DNA of 64,000 nt from Bradyrhizobium sp. LTSP885. Lineage in GTDB: Bacteria; Pseudomonadota; Alphaproteobacteria; Rhizobiales; Xanthobacteraceae. The stretch spans positions 1 through 64,000 of the forward strand of contig NZ_JYMT01000039.1 in assembly GCF_000938305.1 (NCBI RefSeq), read 5' to 3'. Every line of letters begins with the position of its first letter. Within the stretch, counting starts at the first letter, position 1. The notes beneath the pieces are model-generated. The model was not told the DNA's origin. It searched no databases and was given only the letters and a program-made list of their open reading frames with translations. The position numbers and the translations under genes are program-made. Below are positions 59,756-64,000 of this stretch, piece after piece.

Positions 59756-60250
59756 ATGGCGAAACTGCACGTCACGACATCCGTCAACGGCGAGCCCGTG
59801 GAATTCCTCTGCGAGCCCTACGAGACCATGCTCGACGCGTTGCGCGGGCAATTGGGCTTGACCGGCTCCAAGGAGGGCTGCTCATCCGGCGATTGCGGCG
59901 CCTGCTCGATCACGCTCGACGATCGGCTGGTCTGCTCCTGCCTGATGCTCGCGGCCGAAGCCGAGGGGCATGAGATCGGGACCATCGAAGGCATGGCCAG
60001 CGGCGAGACGCTGCATCCGCTGCAACAGAAGTTTTTGGAGCACGCCGCGCTCCAGTGCGGCATCTGCACCTCGGGCATGCTGGTCGCATCCGCAGCCTTG
60101 CTGAAGAAGAGCCCCGATCCCAGCGAAGAGGAAGTCCGCTTCTGGCTCGCCGGCAACCTCTGCCGGTGCACCGGCTACGACAAGATCGTCCGCGCGGTGA
60201 TGGAGACCGCCGCCGAGATGCGGCAGGGGATCCAGGAGGCAGCCCAATGA
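59756..60250 (+). CDS. Molybdenum hydroxylase small (2Fe-2S) subunit, CoxS-like
   Basis: The 164-residue protein has the plant-ferredoxin-like [2Fe-2S] site (GCSSGDCGACSITLDDRLVC, residues about 42-61) and the second helical cluster site (QCGICTSG at about 102 and NLCRCTGY at about 138). GGAGGAAATTGACACC precedes the ATG. It relays electrons from the molybdenum centre to FAD. The stop overlaps the large-subunit start (ATGA). Confidence 0.95.
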   Translation: MAKLHVTTSVNGEPVEFLCEPYETMLDALRGQLGLTGSKEGCSSGDCGACSITLDDRLVCSCLMLAAEAEGHEIGTIEGMASGETLHPLQQKFLEHAALQCGICTSGMLVASAALLKKSPDPSEEEVRFWLAGNLCRCTGYDKIVRAVMETAAEMRQGIQEAAQ

Positions 60251-62505
60251 ATGTCGTCGACAACAAATGGATCGGCCAGCGCACCATCAGGCCCGACGGC
60301 GTCGACAAGGTGACGGGGCGGGCGGCTTTCGCCGCCGACACCACCATGCCCGGCATGATCTGGGGCAAGGTGTTGCGCAGCCCGCATCCGCATGCGCGGA
60401 TCAAATCGATCGACACCGCGAAGGCCGAGGCGCTGCCCGGCGTCAAGGCGGTCGTCACCGCGCGCGACGTCGTCGATTTCACGATTCCGAAGGGCGCCGT
60501 CATGCTCGGCATCCAGGACATGCGCTGGATGTGCCGCAACGTGCTGGCGCGCGAGAAGGCGCTGTTCCCGGGCCACCCCATAGCTGCCGTGGCCGCGACC
60601 ACGGAGGCGATCGCGGCCGAAGCCTGCAAGCTGATCGAGGTCGATTACGAGGTGCTGCCCTGGGCGATCGAGATCGACGACGCGTTGAAGGCCGACGCGC
60701 CGGTCCTGCATGAGTGGCACAAGTTCGACGGCAAGCCCTCGAACATCATGGCCCGGATCGAGGTCAAGAAGGGCGACATCGCGCAAGGATTCAAGGACGC
60801 CGAGGTCGTGATCGAACGCTCCTTCACCACGCGCCCGGTGCACCAGGGCTATATCGAGCCGCATGCCTGCCTGATTTCGGTTGCCGCCGACGGCAAGACC
60901 ACGATCTGGTCGTCGAGCCAGGGCCAGTTCATGGTCCGCGCGATGACGTCGATGCTGACCGGCATCCCGCAGAGCGACATCCGCGCCATCCCCGCCGAGA
61001 TCGGCGGCGGTTTTGGCGGCAAGACCATCGTCTACCTCGAGCCGCTGGCGACGTTGCTGGCGAAGAAGTCCGGCCGCCCGGTGAAGATGGTGATGACGCG
61101 CGAGGAGGTGATGCGCGCGACCGGGCCGACATCAGGCTCGAAGAGCACGGTGAAGATCGGCGCCAGGAAGGACGGCACCATCGTCGCCGCGCATGGCAGT
61201 TTCTATCTGCAGGCCGGCGCCTTTCCGGGCTCGCCGATCCGCGGCGCCGTCGGCTGCAGCTTTGCGCCTTACGATATCCCGCACGTTCTGTCGGAAGGCT
61301 TTGACGTCTGCTCCAACCGCTCCAAGGTCGCGGCCTATCGCGCGCCGGGCGCCCCGATCGGCGCCTATGCCGTGGAATGCGTGCTCGACGAACTCGCCGA
61401 GGCGCTGAAAATGGATCCGCTGGAGCTGCGGTTGAAGAACGCCGCGAAGCAGGGGACCAAAGCCGCGCACGGCCCGGTGTTCCCCCGCATCGGCTATATC
61501 GAGACGCTGGAGGCCGCGAAGACCCATCCGCACTATTCGGCGCCGCTCGGCAAGCTTCAGGGCAGGGGCGTCGCATCCGGCTTCTGGTTCAACGCCGGCG
61601 GCGAATCCTCCGCCCAGCTCAACATCACCGAGGACGGCAACGTCGTCGTCACCACGGGCCATCCTGATATCGGCGGCTCCCGCGCCGGCATCGCCAATAT
61701 CTGCGCCGAGCTGCTCGGCATCGACTACAAGCGCATCTCCGTGATCATCGGCGACACGCAAACGATCGGCTTCTCCAACCTCACCGGCGGCAGCCGCGTG
61801 CTGTTTGCGTCCGCGATGGTGGTGACGCAGGCCGCCGACAAGGTGATATCAACCTTGCGCGAGCGCGCCGCGAAAATCTGGGACATCGACCCGGACGCGG
61901 TGAAATGGGAGAACGGCGCCGCGCATCCGGCGAGCCCCAACGCCGGCCAGTTCGAACCGTTGACCCTGGCTGATCTTGCCGAGAAGGCGCCGTCGCAGGG
62001 CGGCCCGATCGGTGCCAGCGTGCAGCTGAACACGCAAGGCGCCGAAGGCGGTTTCGGCACGCACATCTGCGACGTCGAGGTCGATGCCGATCTCGGTATC
62101 GTGCGGGTGATCCGCTACACCGCGGTGCAGGATGTCGGCCGCGCCGTGCATCCGAGCTATGTCGAAGGCCAGCTCCAGGGCGGTGTCGCCCAAGGCATCG
62201 GCTGGGCGCTGAACGAGGAGTACATCTACAACAAGGATGGCAAGGTCGATAATCCCGGCTTCCTCGATTATCGGATGCCGGTCTGTTCCGACCTGCCGAT
62301 GCTCGACACCGTGCTGGTCGAGGTACCGAACCCAAAGCATCCGCAAGGCATCAAGGGCGTCGGCGAAGTGCCGCTGGTGCCTGTCATGGCCGCGGTGGCG
62401 AATGCCGTCCACAACGCGCTGGGCCGGCGCTTCTACAGCCTGCCGATGTCGCCGCCGAAGGTCTCGGCGGAGCTGGATGCACCGGTGCAGTTGGCGGCGG
62501 AGTAG
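60247..62505 (+). CDS. Molybdenum hydroxylase large (molybdopterin) subunit
   Basis: The 752-residue catalytic subunit carries the molybdopterin-binding motifs (GGGFGGKTIVYLEP, QGQFMVRA, GGVAQGIGWALNEEY) and the catalytic Glu707 in KGVGEVPL. The active-site loop is AYRAPGAP (residues 363-370), unlike AYRCSFR of form-I CO dehydrogenase, so it is an aldehyde-oxidase/xanthine-dehydrogenase-type hydroxylase of unknown N-heterocycle or aldehyde substrate. The three subunit genes overlap or abut. A molybdenum cofactor sulfurase or XdhC-type chaperone gene is not present nearby. Confidence 0.92.
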   Translation: MNVVDNKWIGQRTIRPDGVDKVTGRAAFAADTTMPGMIWGKVLRSPHPHARIKSIDTAKAEALPGVKAVVTARDVVDFTIPKGAVMLGIQDMRWMCRNVLAREKALFPGHPIAAVAATTEAIAAEACKLIEVDYEVLPWAIEIDDALKADAPVLHEWHKFDGKPSNIMARIEVKKGDIAQGFKDAEVVIERSFTTRPVHQGYIEPHACLISVAADGKTTIWSSSQGQFMVRAMTSMLTGIPQSDIRAIPAEIGGGFGGKTIVYLEPLATLLAKKSGRPVKMVMTREEVMRATGPTSGSKSTVKIGARKDGTIVAAHGSFYLQAGAFPGSPIRGAVGCSFAPYDIPHVLSEGFDVCSNRSKVAAYRAPGAPIGAYAVECVLDELAEALKMDPLELRLKNAAKQGTKAAHGPVFPRIGYIETLEAAKTHPHYSAPLGKLQGRGVASGFWFNAGGESSAQLNITEDGNVVVTTGHPDIGGSRAGIANICAELLGIDYKRISVIIGDTQTIGFSNLTGGSRVLFASAMVVTQAADKVISTLRERAAKIWDIDPDAVKWENGAAHPASPNAGQFEPLTLADLAEKAPSQGGPIGASVQLNTQGAEGGFGTHICDVEVDADLGIVRVIRYTAVQDVGRAVHPSYVEGQLQGGVAQGIGWALNEEYIYNKDGKVDNPGFLDYRMPVCSDLPMLDTVLVEVPNPKHPQGIKGVGEVPLVPVMAAVANAVHNALGRRFYSLPMSPPKVSAELDAPVQLAAE

Positions 62506-62525
62506 CGTCGATCAACCGGTTCGGT

Positions 62526-62647
62526 CGTCATTGCGAGCCAACGGGTCGCGCGAACGCGCGCCCGATGACAGGCTCCGCGAAGCCATCCATCTTTCCACTT
62601 GCGCGGAGAGATGGATGGCTTCGTCGCTTCGCTCCTCGCAATGACGG
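62526..62647. repeat. REP-like palindromic repeat, copy 2
   Basis: Arms begin CGTCATTGCGAG and end CTCGCAATGACGG, enclosing GCGAAGCCATCCATC and its inverted partner GATGGATGGCTTCG. This is the same family as 2629-2714 but with a different loop. It lies between the convergent molybdenum-hydroxylase and ornithine-cyclodeaminase genes. Confidence 0.85.
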
Positions 62648-62669
62648 TTTGGCAGCCGAGCCAAGCGCT

Positions 62670-63614
62670 TCACCGCAACTCCTTCCCCAACGCCCGAAAA
62701 ACCGTCTCGCACGTCATCAAATCCAGGTGCCCGCCGCCGGCGTTCTTGAAGAAGGTGATGTCATCTTCTGACAGCCGGCCAGCGACCTTGCCGGTGGCGA
62801 GGTCGTAGTGATCGCCGAGCACGTCGTTTTCGCTGATCGCGCCGCTGGCGATCGGCTGCAGGATGTCGCCGACGCCGTCAAAGGCAGATTCGCGGCGATC
62901 GACGAAGACGCGCGAACGTTTCGCCGCCTCGTCGTCGGCCTCGCGGGTCTCTGGCGTAAAGCCGCCGACGAGGTCGAGATGGGTGCCGGGTCTTAAGTTT
63001 GCGCCCTTGATCAGCGGTTGGCGCGAGCGGGTGCAGGTGGTGATGATATCGGCCTCGCGCGTGGCGGCGTCGAGATCGGTGACAACATCGGCGGCGATGC
63101 CTTCACGTTCCAGCACCGCAGCGAGCTCTTGTGCGCGCGCAGTGGTCCGGTTCCAGATCTGCACGCGCCGCAGCGACGGCCGCACCGTGCGGTGCCCGCG
63201 CACCAGCCAGTGCGCCATCTCGCCGGCGCCGACCACCAGCAATGTCTCGGCGTCGGACCGCGCGAGATGCTTGGCGCCGAGCGCGGAGTCCGCGGCCGTC
63301 TTCCAATGGGTGATCTCGGAGGCATCCATCACCGCGAGCGGCTGGCCGTTGCTGCCGTCGAACAGCACGCAGACCGCCTGCACGGCCGGCAGCTTGCCGT
63401 CGGCGAGGTTGGCTGGAAAGCTGGTGTACAATTTGGTCATCATGAAGCGGCCGGCATCGACCGCGCTGCGGGTCACCAGCTGCTGGCCCTTGTCGTCGCC
63501 GAGATAGCCGTCCCGCACCGCGATCTTCGGCCGCCGGTGCGCGGCCTCGATCGCTTCGACCAGGAGCGGGAAGGTCAGGACGCGGTTGACCTCGCTATCG
63601 TCGACAATATGCAC
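62670..63614 (-). CDS. Ornithine cyclodeaminase / mu-crystallin family protein
   Basis: The 314-residue protein has the OCD family pattern: KLYTSFPANLADGKLPAVQAV, TAADSALGAKHLA, dinucleotide-binding LLVVGAGEMAHWLVRGH (about residues 127-143) and NAGGGHLDLM. OCD members are ketimine or delta-1-pyrroline reductases or true cyclodeaminases acting on amino acids with NAD(P)H. The GTG start has GGAGGAGAAC upstream. It converges with the molybdenum-hydroxylase operon. Substrate cannot be told from sequence. Confidence 0.88.
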   Translation of the reverse strand: MHIVDDSEVNRVLTFPLLVEAIEAAHRRPKIAVRDGYLGDDKGQQLVTRSAVDAGRFMMTKLYTSFPANLADGKLPAVQAVCVLFDGSNGQPLAVMDASEITHWKTAADSALGAKHLARSDAETLLVVGAGEMAHWLVRGHRTVRPSLRRVQIWNRTTARAQELAAVLEREGIAADVVTDLDAATREADIITTCTRSRQPLIKGANLRPGTHLDLVGGFTPETREADDEAAKRSRVFVDRRESAFDGVGDILQPIASGAISENDVLGDHYDLATGKVAGRLSEDDITFFKNAGGGHLDLMTCETVFRALGKELR

Positions 63615-63788
63615 GTCGTTCTCCTCCAGGGCGCTCTTGCGCTCCTTACGGGCGCTCTCGCGCTCCGTCCAGGGCCAAAGCCTGTCCCGCGATGGATAGC
63701 GCGTGGGGAGGGGCAGTCAACGGGGCATGTACGCCGGCGGCGCGCTTGCTATGCTATCGGCTGATTCTATCGCAGGTCTTCGCAAGCC

Positions 63789-64000
63789 GTGGTTGCATTC
63801 GTCGTCGCACTCCTGATTTTCCTGCTGTTGGCCGGTGCGTCGCTCGCGAGCATGGCGGTCTATGGTCGGCTCCAGGAGCATCATCGCACCGACGACACCA
63901 ACACGTCGGTGCGGCTGGTCGCGACCCTGTTCGTCACCATGCCCTCGCTGCTGCTCGGCCTGATGATGAACAACGCCGCCAACACCTATGTGGCGATCGA
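63789..64000 (+). CDS. DUF4239-like membrane protein, 3' end outside window
   Basis: A frame opens at GTG 63789 and runs off the right edge after about 70 residues. The N-terminus is a membrane helix (FVVALLIFLLLAGASLASMAV), then RLQEHHRTDDTNTSVRLVATLF and PSLLLGLMMNNAANTYVAID, which recalls the bestrophin-like DUF4239 family (typically about 260 residues, several helices). Only the beginning is seen, so identity is tentative. Confidence 0.6.
   Translation, partial: MVAFVVALLIFLLLAGASLASMAVYGRLQEHHRTDDTNTSVRLVATLFVTMPSLLLGLMMNNAANTYVAI

Noticed and set aside
60247..62505. CO dehydrogenase large subunit (coxL) assignment
   Set aside because: The active-site loop is AYRAPGAP and not AYRCSFR, so form-I CODH is excluded and the cox gene symbols were not used.

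Overview
The window is GC-rich (codon third positions strongly G/C) chromosomal DNA from an alphaproteobacterium of the Rhizobiales, most likely Bradyrhizobium or a close relative. The basis is the gene content (CysE next to a DUF3126-type protein, small PilZ proteins, a BTLCP-type peptidase, many peptide ABC transporters), the short interspersed palindromes that recall Bradyrhizobium repeats, and a tandem glycine riboswitch of rhizobial style. The genus is an inference from recall, not from a database search. There is no rRNA, CRISPR array, prophage or insertion sequence. About 65 protein genes, one tRNA-Leu(UAA), one riboswitch and several repeats are supported.

Layout. 1-4.6 kb: small metabolic genes (MetE-like methyltransferase, glutathione transferase, HCCA-isomerase-like protein, quinone oxidoreductase). 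4.6-20.6 kb: a nitrogen or peptide scavenging locus. On the minus strand lie a dipeptide-type ABC transporter (two permeases and a fused double ATPase), an MlrC-like M81 hydrolase, three M20 hydrolases, an amidase, a crotonase and a DadA-like amino-acid oxidoreductase; the transporter's binding protein is divergent on the plus strand. The transporter operon is preceded by a near-consensus sigma-54 (RpoN) promoter, and the oxidoreductase by a tandem glycine riboswitch. Together they suggest import of small peptides or amides, hydrolysis, and oxidation of the released amino acid, under nitrogen and glycine control.

20.7-33.5 kb: housekeeping and hypothetical genes (PilZ, tRNA-Leu, FAD monooxygenase, cysE, gamma-carbonic anhydrase, small secreted and membrane proteins) with interspersed palindromic repeats. 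33.6-38.2 kb: an RND efflux permease with no adaptor gene beside it and a sigma-54-like site upstream, a brnT-brnA toxin-antitoxin locus whose toxin gene is frameshifted, and a BTLCP peptidase. 38.5-45.6 kb: tandem-PilZ protein, secreted metallo-beta-lactamase-fold hydrolase, zinc alcohol dehydrogenase, cyclic-nucleotide-domain/patatin phospholipase, and a MarR-like regulator divergent from a dienelactone hydrolase/SnoaL-like fusion.

45.7-52.8 kb: a second complete peptide/opine-type ABC transporter (binding protein, two permeases, two ATPases) followed by an exported VOC-fold protein and a metal-dependent amidohydrolase, probably one catabolic unit. 53.2-55.2 kb: a large SPFH/flotillin-like membrane protein. 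55.4-64 kb: an orphan binding protein closely similar to the one at 19 kb, a secreted protein of unknown function, a three-subunit molybdenum hydroxylase (medium, small, large), an ornithine-cyclodeaminase-family enzyme and a truncated DUF4239-like membrane protein at the right edge.
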